IMG/VR virus record: IMGVR_UViG_3300046009_002136
Span: 1-37,455 of that record
DNA from: a virus
Reading direction: 5' to 3' (one strand)
DNA length: 37,455 bases
Shown: positions 7,560 to 15,286 of the stretch, piece after piece
How the letters are laid out: each line of letters starts with the position of its first letter
Numbering within the stretch: the stretch's first letter is position 1
Notes under the pieces: generated by a model
Databases searched by the model: none
Seen by the model: only the letters and a program-made list of their open reading frames with translations
What the model was told of the DNA's origin: nothing
Position numbers and translations under genes: made by a program

Positions 7560-9044
7560 ATGAATGTTTACAACGGAAAAATAATTGATTTACAAAACTA
7601 TAGGTTAATCAATGGTGCTACAGTAACACTCACTAATGATGATTTATTAGCAGGAGGAGTTACTAGTATTTACTTAGAGGGTACTAATACACTTACCTTA
7701 CCTGCTATTCTTGATGATTCTACTTACATTGATTTAGTTGTTATTAGTGGATCTACTACAGTAACTAACACTATTGATGGAACTGCAAATAGAGTGTATT
7801 CAACTCCTAAACAAATCACAACTTTAGCTCGCACAGGTTCAGAATATAGCGTTACAAGTCAAGTCTTTACAGATAAAGAAAGAGTGTTTAACTCAGGGAT
7901 AGAGTTTTTCTTCTCAACTGCTAATAGTACAATTGCTCAATTAGCATCAGGAGCTACATTTACAGGAGTGATAGAAGATATTACATCATATCCTGCTTTG
8001 TCTTTAATGGTATTCGCTGACCAAGATTTAACAGTAACAGTTAGACAATTTATTGATGCTGGAGGTACTAAAATAGCAGAAGAAAATCAGTACTCACTTG
8101 TTGCAAATGAAAAGTTTGCTTATAGCTATCCTATTAACGGAAATTATATACAGGTACTTGTTAAAAATGAAGGAGGTAGTACAACAACTACTTTACAATT
8201 AGATACTGCCTATGGTATGATTGACCAAACTAATGAAATCAAAGATGATTTCCTCAGAGGCCAAGCAACACAAACTGCTACTGTAAATAATATATTAACT
8301 CCTACAAGCGGTACCGCAAGTGTAGATGTAAGTAAGTATCGCTCATTTACTTGTCAAGTAGTATCTACAGGAACAGCAGGAACCTTTATTTTTGAAGGTT
8401 CAAATGATAACGTAAATTTTCAACCAACCCCAGTTTATAATCAAGCCTTAGCAGTAAGAGTTCCTATAATTACAGCGATTACAGCAACGAATACTCAAAT
8501 CATTTATGAAGGTTCTTGTAACTTTAAGTATATGCGTTTAAGAATTGCTACTACTATTACAGGTGGGTCTTTAAGAACACATACAGTATTTTTACACAAT
8601 ACGCTTGGCACTACATCACAACCTGTATCGAATGGTACTGCTGCCAATTTTTTAGCAACGGTTTCAGGGTCTTTAACAAGTGCAGGAACAACAACTGCAA
8701 CTCCCGCTACACCTACTGCAAGTGCTATTAATAGTGCTGCAACTACCAATGCTACAAGTGTTAAAGCAAGTGCAGGAACAGTTTACAATGTACTTGTAAG
8801 TAATACAGCATTAACTACAAGATATGTAAAATTATACAACAAAGCTTCTGCCCCTACAGTTGGAACTGATGTTCCTGTAATTACTATTGCAGTACCTACA
8901 CTTGGAACAGTGCAAGCTCAATTTGGAGCTTTAGGATATAGATTTGCAACAGGAATAGCTTTAGCAATAACAGGTGGTGCTGCTGATTCAGATACTACAG
9001 CAATTGCAGCAAGTGAAGTAAAAGTATTAACTTCTTATATTTAA
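7560..9044 (+). CDS. Virion tail/appendage beta-sandwich protein
   Basis: A 494-aa protein beginning 4 nt after the fibre gene. It is built from beta-rich segments. The middle (about 255-345) has SFTCQVVSTGTAGTFIFEGS followed by YMRLRIATT, a discoidin-like or phage BNR-less sandwich. The C-terminal 120 residues (SVKASAGTVYNVLVSN, RYVKLYNKASAPTVGTD, GYRFATGIALAITGGAADSD) match a recurrent module of phage appendage proteins. There is an Ala/Thr-rich linker at about 365-395. Composition and context indicate a surface-exposed tail or capsid decoration protein. The function is inferred, the coding status is certain. Confidence 0.82.
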   Translation: MNVYNGKIIDLQNYRLINGATVTLTNDDLLAGGVTSIYLEGTNTLTLPAILDDSTYIDLVVISGSTTVTNTIDGTANRVYSTPKQITTLARTGSEYSVTSQVFTDKERVFNSGIEFFFSTANSTIAQLASGATFTGVIEDITSYPALSLMVFADQDLTVTVRQFIDAGGTKIAEENQYSLVANEKFAYSYPINGNYIQVLVKNEGGSTTTTLQLDTAYGMIDQTNEIKDDFLRGQATQTATVNNILTPTSGTASVDVSKYRSFTCQVVSTGTAGTFIFEGSNDNVNFQPTPVYNQALAVRVPIITAITATNTQIIYEGSCNFKYMRLRIATTITGGSLRTHTVFLHNTLGTTSQPVSNGTAANFLATVSGSLTSAGTTTATPATPTASAINSAATTNATSVKASAGTVYNVLVSNTALTTRYVKLYNKASAPTVGTDVPVITIAVPTLGTVQAQFGALGYRFATGIALAITGGAADSDTTAIAASEVKVLTSYI

Positions 9045-9047
9045 GAT

Positions 9048-9410
9048 ATGATAGGATCAAAAAAAATACCACAAGGGCAAATATCTCCAAATGTAGCTTT
9101 TACAAATATTGTGAATCTTGGAAATGTTACAGGTGCAGTTTCAATAAATTGGGCTTTAGGGGTAAAACATAAGTTAAATTTAAGTGGTAACGTAACTATA
9201 ACACAAACTAACTACGCTGCTTTTGAAGGTCAAAAAGTACAAGAGATACAGATAACAAGCTCAAGTCCTTCTTACACTATTACGTGGGTTGATGTAAATC
9301 CTACTGACTTTACAGATACTATTGATTTTACAACAGGTACAACATATAACAATGTATCAGTAAGACTATTAAGAAGTAATATTTTTCAATCAAATAACTT
9401 TGTAAGATAA
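9048..9410 (+). CDS. Small beta-rich tail/appendage protein
   Basis: A 120-aa protein with the pattern AVSINWALGVKHKLNLSGNV then TITQTNYAAFEGQKVQEIQI, resembling a short beta-sandwich family (INWALG...LTLTGNVT) seen in phage tail appendage clusters. It starts 3 nt after its neighbour and its stop overlaps the next ATG by one base (TAATG at 9408-9412), so it is translationally coupled. It is probably a small structural subunit next to the fibre proteins. Confidence 0.78.
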   Translation: MIGSKKIPQGQISPNVAFTNIVNLGNVTGAVSINWALGVKHKLNLSGNVTITQTNYAAFEGQKVQEIQITSSSPSYTITWVDVNPTDFTDTIDFTTGTTYNNVSVRLLRSNIFQSNNFVR

Positions 9411-10186
9411 TGGCTGTATTCGGAAATAAGATGATACCATTTGAAAGTGCGATTACTTTTGATGTTGACTATCAAGCTATTTTAGATTATGCAACAACAC
9501 AAGGATACACTTTACCAAGTCCAGGACAACAAATAAAACAAAATACTCTTTTAAGTAGTTTGAAAACTTTAGGAATTTGGGGTAAGTTAGATTCTTTTGC
9601 AAACTTTGCTACTGATGGGAATTCTAATTTTGCTTTAATAGATTGGAAGAATTTAACTCAATACACGGCTGTTAATAGTCCAACTTTTACATCTAATGTA
9701 GGGTTTTTAACAAATGGTACAAATAGTTATATTAATACGAATAAAGCACCTGGTCCAAATTTTATTTTAAATAGCGCATCTGAATTTAAATGGGTAAATA
9801 ATAATATAGATACTAGTGGAGGAAGCATAGTTTCAGGTGCAAGAAGTACAAGTGCTACAGCTAATTTATATGAGGTTACTGCAATAGCATTATTTGTGAA
9901 TAGCAATATTTCATTAACTTTCAGTGCTAATACCTTAGCAGGTTTTAGACATATAAATAGACCAAATAGTACACAAGCTCAACGATTTGTAAATGGAGTT
10001 GGTCTAACAGGAACTCAAGCATCTACAGTAGTGGTTAATAGAATCCCATTTATAGGAGCTTTAAATAATGGTTCAGCTGTTTTTTTTGAATCAAATTCAT
10101 TTTCGATATATGGATTTGGAGGAGATTTAAGTGCAGAAGCCACAGATTTTTATAATGCTATTAACACTTATATAACATCTTTATAA
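9410..10186 (+). CDS. Tail appendage protein, LamG/concanavalin-like
   Basis: A 258-aa protein. The N-terminus has a helical segment (residues about 18-60, with LPSPGQQIKQNTLLSSLKTL) leading to GIWGKLDSFANFATDGNSNF and ALIDWKN. It then has a beta-rich body (about 85-240) with Ser/Asn/Gly turns resembling a concanavalin/LamG-like jelly roll. The G.W.KLD.F..FATDG.....IDWKN signature recurs in Flavobacteriia phage tail proteins as far as I recall. It probably binds cell-surface glycans or forms part of the appendage. Confidence 0.78.
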   Translation: MAVFGNKMIPFESAITFDVDYQAILDYATTQGYTLPSPGQQIKQNTLLSSLKTLGIWGKLDSFANFATDGNSNFALIDWKNLTQYTAVNSPTFTSNVGFLTNGTNSYINTNKAPGPNFILNSASEFKWVNNNIDTSGGSIVSGARSTSATANLYEVTAIALFVNSNISLTFSANTLAGFRHINRPNSTQAQRFVNGVGLTGTQASTVVVNRIPFIGALNNGSAVFFESNSFSIYGFGGDLSAEATDFYNAINTYITSL

Positions 10187-10214
10187 TAGTACTAAATCCT
10201 AACACAATTAAAAC

Positions 10215-10694
10215 ATGAAAGCAATACAAATAAATGGTACTTGGAAGTTTTATCAAACTCTTCCAAAAGCATGGAATAACAAACAACCATATAACGCAAT
10301 AGAGGAAGGATTTAAAGATGTCATTAATCCTACAATAACAAATACTCAAAAGCTTGGAGTATTAATTTATGATGAGATAAATGATGTTTTAACCTATGAG
10401 GTTATAGATAAAACAGAAGAAGAAATACTTGCAGATGAACTATACAATTCTACAGAAGTAAGTGCAATTAAATTTTTAATTCAATTAGAATTAGAGGGAG
10501 TTACTGAGGCTAACATTTTATCAATAATTGATACTTTGCCAGAACCTAATAAAACTATTGCAAAAGTATCTTTTAAGCGTGCTACTTTATTTGAAAGGAC
10601 AAATCCTTTACTTTCTCTAGTTGGGCAAGCTTATGGATTCAATGAAGCTAAATTAGATGAGATATTTATCAACGCAAACAAATTACCTATCTAA
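10215..10694 (+). CDS. Putative tail-appendage accessory protein
   Basis: A 159-aa protein starting with a short beta segment (KAIQINGTWKFYQTLPKAWN) and becoming helical and acidic after residue 70 (KTEEEILADELYNSTEVSAI). The N-terminal layout resembles small phage proteins that assist tail fibres, but I cannot name a family. It sits between the appendage genes and the lysis cassette and overlaps the next gene by one base (TAATG). Confidence 0.72.
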   Translation: MKAIQINGTWKFYQTLPKAWNNKQPYNAIEEGFKDVINPTITNTQKLGVLIYDEINDVLTYEVIDKTEEEILADELYNSTEVSAIKFLIQLELEGVTEANILSIIDTLPEPNKTIAKVSFKRATLFERTNPLLSLVGQAYGFNEAKLDEIFINANKLPI

Positions 10695-11086
10695 TGTTAC
10701 TAAGTAAAAACTCATTTTTCAAGCAGAAAGATTTTGTATTGAAAAGAAAAAGAGAGGTAGTAAAAAAATACCTTGAATTAAAAGAAGTTGACACCTCTAT
10801 TTATTTAGAAGCTTATGACTACTTTTGTAAAAATAAAACAGAATTTGATGGAGCAACCGTTGTAAAAGATTTAGATGATATTCCTGAGTTAGATTTAAAC
10901 GCCATGCTACATGATTATAGATACTTAACTGACTTTGGAATATTTAAAAAGTTCAAGTGGGATTGGGAGTATTTTCAAGGAATGGCTAAACTAGGAAAAG
11001 GATATAGAACAGGAAGATACATTGCATTGACATTAAGTTCAATTGTATTTACTCCTTATAAATTATTAAATAAAAACAAAAAATAA
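10694..11086 (+). CDS. Conserved-looking phage protein beside the lysis cassette
   Basis: A 130-aa protein with a charged N-terminal helix, then the motif ELDLNAMLHDYRYLTDFG (about 71-88) and DWEYFQGMAKLGKGYRTGRYIA. The HDY motif faintly resembles DUF1353-like phage proteins, which have a similar HD-Y signature and sit near lysis genes. The similarity is weak. The C-terminus (about 108-124) is moderately hydrophobic. It is immediately upstream of the holin (7-nt gap). Function unknown. Confidence 0.68.
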   Translation: MLLSKNSFFKQKDFVLKRKREVVKKYLELKEVDTSIYLEAYDYFCKNKTEFDGATVVKDLDDIPELDLNAMLHDYRYLTDFGIFKKFKWDWEYFQGMAKLGKGYRTGRYIALTLSSIVFTPYKLLNKNKK

Positions 11087-11093
11087 AAACAAA

Positions 11094-11552
11094 ATGAAAA
11101 CATTCTTACTTGGTTGCCTTGCGTCCTTACTTACATTAATAATGCCGGTTGCTCCTTTTATCTATTTAGTAGGTATATTTATATTACTTGATACATTTGT
11201 TGCTTTATTATATGCAAGAGCAAACAGGACTGACGGAATTCCTTGGTTCGAATCACATAAGTTTTTCAATTTCGGGATTAAAATAGCGGTTTACATTATT
11301 TGCATTATTGGATCTTACGGAATAGATAAAGTTATTTTAGAGGGAAATGTTATTTTAGGAGTTCAATTGCTTGTTACGAAAGTTTTAACTATCTTGTTCA
11401 TAACTAACGAAATGGTTAGTATCAATGAAACCTACGAAAAAAAATACAAGGAATCAATATTAAAAACGCTTCGTCGCTGGATTAGGACAGCTAACGGAAT
11501 AAAAAGAGATTTAAAAGAAATAGTAAATACAGACGAAAATGAAAGTAAATAA
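11094..11552 (+). CDS. Holin
   Basis: A 152-aa membrane protein. Hydrophobic segments lie at about residues 4-18, 21-41 (FIYLVGIFILLDTFVALLYA), 63-82 (IAVYIICIIGSYGI) and 86-106 (ILGVQLLVTKVLTILFI). A charged cytoplasmic tail (RRWIRTANGIKRDLKEIV) follows. The layout D...R...G.PWFESHKFFNFGIK resembles the Phage_holin_4 / toxin-secretion holin family. It should form inner-membrane holes releasing the endolysin, whose ATG lies inside the holin's last codons (14-nt overlap). An 8-mer complementary to the seed of a candidate small RNA (25442-25537) lies near its start, at 11119-11126. Confidence 0.88.
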   Translation: MKTFLLGCLASLLTLIMPVAPFIYLVGIFILLDTFVALLYARANRTDGIPWFESHKFFNFGIKIAVYIICIIGSYGIDKVILEGNVILGVQLLVTKVLTILFITNEMVSINETYEKKYKESILKTLRRWIRTANGIKRDLKEIVNTDENESK

Positions 11553-11988
11553 AGAATGCTTAGACTTAATTGCTAGTTTTGAAGGATTATCTTTGAAACC
11601 TTACTTATGTTCAGCTAAAAAAGCCACAATAGGCTATGGTAACACCTATTACAAAGACGGAAGGAAAGTAACTATGCTAGATAAGCCAATTACTAAAGAG
11701 GAAGCTTTAGAGCTACTTAAAGTAATTGCGGATAGTTTTGCAAAACAAGTTAGTAGTATGGTAACTGCTCCTTTAAATCAAAATCAGTTCAATGCTTTGG
11801 TATCTTTTACCTTTAATGTGGGTGCTAGTAATTTTAAAAATAGTACCCTACTAAAGTTAGTAAACAAAGACCCAAATCAATTAGCAATAGCTAATGAATT
11901 TTTAAAGTGGGTAAATGCCGGAGGTAAAAAAGTTAAGGGGTTAGAGAATAGAAGAGTTAAGGAATCTCAAATATATTTTAAAAAATAA
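11539..11988 (+). CDS. GH24 (T4-type) lysozyme, endolysin
   Basis: A 149-aa muramidase. The catalytic Glu is Glu15 in ASFEGL; the glycine-rich strand ATIGYGNTYY holds Thr30. The position of T4 Asp20 is occupied by Cys24 in PYLCSAKK, a substitution known in other GH24 endolysins. The conserved NQNQFNALVSFTFNVG and C-terminal WVNAGG...GLENRR blocks are intact. There is no signal-anchor sequence, so release depends on the holin. It cleaves the MurNAc-GlcNAc bond of peptidoglycan. It overlaps the holin and is followed 3 nt later by the spanin gene. Confidence 0.95.
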   Translation: MKVNKECLDLIASFEGLSLKPYLCSAKKATIGYGNTYYKDGRKVTMLDKPITKEEALELLKVIADSFAKQVSSMVTAPLNQNQFNALVSFTFNVGASNFKNSTLLKLVNKDPNQLAIANEFLKWVNAGGKKVKGLENRRVKESQIYFKK

Positions 11989-11991
11989 ATC

Positions 11992-12459
11992 ATGAAAAAG
12001 ACTTTAACAATATTAGCTGTAGCATTACTCTTGTCTTGCAATACAACTAAAAAAGTGCAAGAGGTAAAGAAAGATGTTAAGTCTGAAATAGTGGCTGAGA
12101 TTAAAGAAAATAAAAGTACAGACACTAATGTTGTAAAAGACTTAATTGTAGATAACAAAGACGAAGAGTTTGTGTATGAGCCTATAGATGAAAATACTCC
12201 TATGGTTATAGATGGAGTTACATATAATAACACTAAAATAAAGAAAGTGAAGAAAAATACTAAGGAAACCTCTAAAGAAGTAATTAAGAAAAAAGATACT
12301 CAAGCAATAATTAGAAAAGCTATAGCAAAAACCACTCAAGAAACTGCTGCTAGAAATTTAGATAAAGAAGTCAAGACAAGTAGCTTTATATGGCTATGGT
12401 GGCTTTTAATAGCTGTAGGAGTTGCTGTATCTTACCGAGTTTATAAATACTTCGCATAA
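11992..12459 (+). CDS. Putative unimolecular spanin (lipoprotein plus C-terminal TM)
   Basis: A 155-aa protein with an N-terminal lipoprotein signal ending in the lipobox LLLSC (Cys16). A long charged periplasmic segment rich in Lys/Glu (about 20-128) follows, and one C-terminal transmembrane helix (about 131-150, FIWLWWLLIAVGVAVSY). Lipid anchor at one end and inner-membrane anchor at the other is the defining topology of u-spanins, such as phage T1 gp11, which fuse the outer membrane to the inner membrane after endolysin action. Gene order holin-endolysin-spanin supports this. I do not see sequence similarity to a named spanin; the call is from topology and context. Confidence 0.82.
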   Translation: MKKTLTILAVALLLSCNTTKKVQEVKKDVKSEIVAEIKENKSTDTNVVKDLIVDNKDEEFVYEPIDENTPMVIDGVTYNNTKIKKVKKNTKETSKEVIKKKDTQAIIRKAIAKTTQETAARNLDKEVKTSSFIWLWWLLIAVGVAVSYRVYKYFA

Positions 12460-12480
12460 ACAAATTAAAAACAATATACA

Positions 12481-14508
12481 ATGGCTAGAATAAGCAGAAC
12501 AGATTTATACATATATGACGGAACGGTTAGCGATAACGACTTCGTTATAGGTAGCGACGGAGACTTAATGTCTAAAACTAAGAGTTACCGAATGAAGGAT
12601 TTAAGAGACTATCTCTTAGCAGGTTTGTCTCCTGAAACCGGAGGAACTTTAAAGTACTCAGAGTACATTTACAACGGAGTAGAGACAAGTCCTTCGGCAG
12701 TATTTAATGCGTTGAATCCGGTGTTTGTAGTAATGCCTTACAATGTTGTTATATTAAGCATGAAGGGAGATAAGTACTTACTTAAACTTCAAGATGTAAC
12801 AGTAGGTTTTACTGAAACTCCGATAGCAGATAGCGACTTTATTTTATTAAGAGGAGATGTTTCATTAGGAGATGGACTTGATGTGTTAAAAGGATACAAT
12901 GTAGCTTCAAAAAAGCATGAGTTCTACTCTTTAAAATCTACAAGTTTAAATCTATCAAAGGAAACGTCAAGTTCAGTTGAAACCGGAAACATCTTAATCG
13001 AGATGAAGACTGATATTAACTTAAGTATCGGAGTAGGTAGCGAGAATGTTTACAAAGGATATAATTCTTCAAACAGCAAACATGAGTTTAGAGGCGTTAA
13101 AGATAGTCTATCTATAGATGTATCTTCTAACGCTACAGATTTATCCTTAGAAGTAAAGGAAATAGCTCAAAACGTAGGTGTAGGAGTTCCGGTATATACC
13201 TCGTTTGATACATTAACAAAGAAGCACAAGTTTAGAAGTCTTAAATCTGACACGTTAAATGTTACAGGAGTTGGAGAGGATTTGCTTCTTGAGATACCTA
13301 ATTTAGAGGCTAACACTATTTATGTAAATAATAAATATACAGGTGGTAGTTCAAATGGTTCTAAAACAAAACCTTACACTACGGTTGCAGCAGCGGTTAC
13401 AGGTTATATTGGTACAGGTACAAGATTAGCTCCTGAAAAAGCAGGGTATATTTTGTATGTAGAAAGAGGTAATGGTACTTACAACGAAACAAACCTAAAT
13501 TTAACCATTAGAAACCTTATATTCTACCTTGAAGAAGAAACGTCTTTAAACGTAACAAACAGAAGTAATTGGATAATTGATTTTGACGCTAGCGAAGGAG
13601 CTTCTTTTACAGCTAGTCATGAAATAAAATTATTTATCTATGGTAATTTATTTGTTTATGGTAATGGATTTAGAAATAGCGGAACTACATCTACTACTCC
13701 TTATGTAAATACTGCGTTAATCACGATAAAAGGAAATGGAAATATAGGGCATTATCTTCCTGCTGATGATAAATTAGCAGATCCAACATTATTGAGATAT
13801 ACACTAATATCTGCCGGAAAAACAAATCCTCTTAACGTAAACGGAAATTTCTACACATTTGTATTTGAAGATATTACATTTTATTGTGAAACACAAAGAA
13901 TATTAGAATTAGGAGGGCAAGTAGTTGAATTTAGAAATACAAATATAGTGTCATCATACGACAATGTTGTTGTCTTGCTAGACTACAAATCAATACTTGT
14001 AACAGGAGGGACATTTCGTTTTTATGATGGAAGCATAGGTGCTGATGGAACTTTAAAAAGAAATGGGTTTATCTATGTAGAAGGAGTTCAGACTCCATCT
14101 GTAGATATTGTAGGTGCTAAAATAAGCGGTAAGTTTGTTTCATTTATAAACTACAGCCATACTAGCTCTGTTTTTGATTACACCAACAAAATATCTATGA
14201 ACAGTGTTTATAGTTCATTCTTAAATGCTGACGCTGTATTTAAGAATTTAACAACCGTAGAGAATACATTTGCAATAAACGAATGTAATCTTCCTGGATT
14301 CCCTTTACTAAAACACGCATCATCAACGGCAAACATAAAGATATATACTTCTGCTTCAAATAAAATCGGAGCATACATTATAGATTCTTTACCGGAATAT
14401 GGCACTTACGCATTAGCATTAGCAGCACCATTACCGGTAGGAGCTAGGTTTGTAAACACTAATTCAAATAACGCAGATAAAAACACATGGAAAATACAAA
14501 CGATATAA
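12481..14508 (+). CDS. Tail protein with right-handed beta-helix (pectate-lyase-like)
   Basis: A 675-aa protein. Residues about 1-50 (DNDFVIGSDGDLMSKTKSYR) align with the start of the fibre at 5159, giving a shared virion-binding domain. Residues about 80-275 hold three GYN-S-KHEF-type repeats (LKGYNVASKKHEFYSLKS, YKGYNSSNSKHEFRGVKD, TLTKKHKFRSLKS). From about 280, NTIYVNNKYTGGSSNGSKTK followed by PYTTVAAAV opens a right-handed beta-helix resembling polysaccharide lyases and tailspikes. The fold is supported; enzymatic activity cannot be judged. Its last 22 nt overlap the next gene. Confidence 0.85.
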   Translation: MARISRTDLYIYDGTVSDNDFVIGSDGDLMSKTKSYRMKDLRDYLLAGLSPETGGTLKYSEYIYNGVETSPSAVFNALNPVFVVMPYNVVILSMKGDKYLLKLQDVTVGFTETPIADSDFILLRGDVSLGDGLDVLKGYNVASKKHEFYSLKSTSLNLSKETSSSVETGNILIEMKTDINLSIGVGSENVYKGYNSSNSKHEFRGVKDSLSIDVSSNATDLSLEVKEIAQNVGVGVPVYTSFDTLTKKHKFRSLKSDTLNVTGVGEDLLLEIPNLEANTIYVNNKYTGGSSNGSKTKPYTTVAAAVTGYIGTGTRLAPEKAGYILYVERGNGTYNETNLNLTIRNLIFYLEEETSLNVTNRSNWIIDFDASEGASFTASHEIKLFIYGNLFVYGNGFRNSGTTSTTPYVNTALITIKGNGNIGHYLPADDKLADPTLLRYTLISAGKTNPLNVNGNFYTFVFEDITFYCETQRILELGGQVVEFRNTNIVSSYDNVVVLLDYKSILVTGGTFRFYDGSIGADGTLKRNGFIYVEGVQTPSVDIVGAKISGKFVSFINYSHTSSVFDYTNKISMNSVYSSFLNADAVFKNLTTVENTFAINECNLPGFPLLKHASSTANIKIYTSASNKIGAYIIDSLPEYGTYALALAAPLPVGARFVNTNSNNADKNTWKIQTI

Positions 14509-14723
14509 TGGATATAATTAGAAAAATAAGTATAGGGGCAGATTTAAAGACTGCCCTTCATTACCAAGTAGGTAGTGTTACTTTCAAAGGAAAAACAATA
14601 TCTGACATCGTGATAAACGGAGACTTCTTTGATGTATATTTGCAAGACGAGGACTGTAAGTTGAAATGGAAATCTTTTAACAAAAGTTCAATAAGTCATA
14701 TCGAATATAATACAAACGAATAA
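14487..14723 (+). CDS. Small protein of unknown function
   Basis: A 78-aa protein whose start overlaps the end of the beta-helix tail gene by 22 nt. It has an N-terminal amphipathic helix (IMDIIRKISIGADLKTALHY) followed by short strands ending with KWKSFNKSSISHIEY. No family recognised. It lies upstream of the packaging block. A small-terminase role cannot be excluded, but it is short and lacks a recognisable helix-turn-helix. Confidence 0.65.
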   Translation: MENTNDIMDIIRKISIGADLKTALHYQVGSVTFKGKTISDIVINGDFFDVYLQDEDCKLKWKSFNKSSISHIEYNTNE

Positions 14724-14734
14724 AATCAAATAAA

Positions 14735-15286
14735 ATGAAAAGCCCACTTTACTTTATTATCAGACCAATGAATAATGAGGAATACATTAATAAGCTAGAT
14801 AGCGGATTAATAGTAAATACTTCTGTAGAGGACCATGAATACACGCAAAGAATGGCGGTTGTATCTATTGTACCTATAGGATATTCAGGGAGAATAAAGG
14901 AAGGGGACACGGTAATTTTACACCACAATACGTTTAGAACTCAATACGATAATCAAGGATTCCCTAGAGATTCAATGTACAAGATAGCTGAAAACCTATA
15001 CTACATAGATGAGAGTTTAATTTACGGAGTAATAATGGAGGATAACACTATCGAAGCGTTACTTCCATTTTGCTTTGTAGAACCTATAGATGAAGAATCT
15101 ACTTTTGAAGGAGTTATAGAGGTAGAGAGAGAAGGAATATTATCAGCAATATCTAAAGAATTTGAAAGCGAAGGGTTTTGTCCTGGAGATAGAGTATTCT
15201 TCAAGAGAGATAGCGAGTACGAGTTTAATATAAACGGAAAGAGGCTATATATGATGAATCAAAATAGAATACTATGCAAGGTTTAA
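14735..15286 (+). CDS. Tandem GroES-like (Cpn10-fold) protein
   Basis: A 183-aa protein whose two halves each resemble the GroES barrel. Half 1 (about 4-100): YFIIRPM, a GLIVNTSVEDHEYTQRM segment in the mobile-loop position, AVVSIVPIGYSGRIKEGDTV and ILHHNTF, ending in YYIDESLIYGVI. Half 2 (about 108-183): LLPFCFVEPI, VIEVEREGIL, GFCPGDRVFFKRDSEYEF, and KRLYMMNQNRILCKV. The GD.V-x-hydrophobic strand and the terminal I-strand recur in each. This is inferred by eye, not by alignment. If correct, it is a second, duplicated co-chaperonin-like protein located just before the capsid genes. It overlaps terL by 13 nt. No mobile-loop IVL in half 2. Confidence 0.7.
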   Translation: MKSPLYFIIRPMNNEEYINKLDSGLIVNTSVEDHEYTQRMAVVSIVPIGYSGRIKEGDTVILHHNTFRTQYDNQGFPRDSMYKIAENLYYIDESLIYGVIMEDNTIEALLPFCFVEPIDEESTFEGVIEVEREGILSAISKEFESEGFCPGDRVFFKRDSEYEFNINGKRLYMMNQNRILCKV

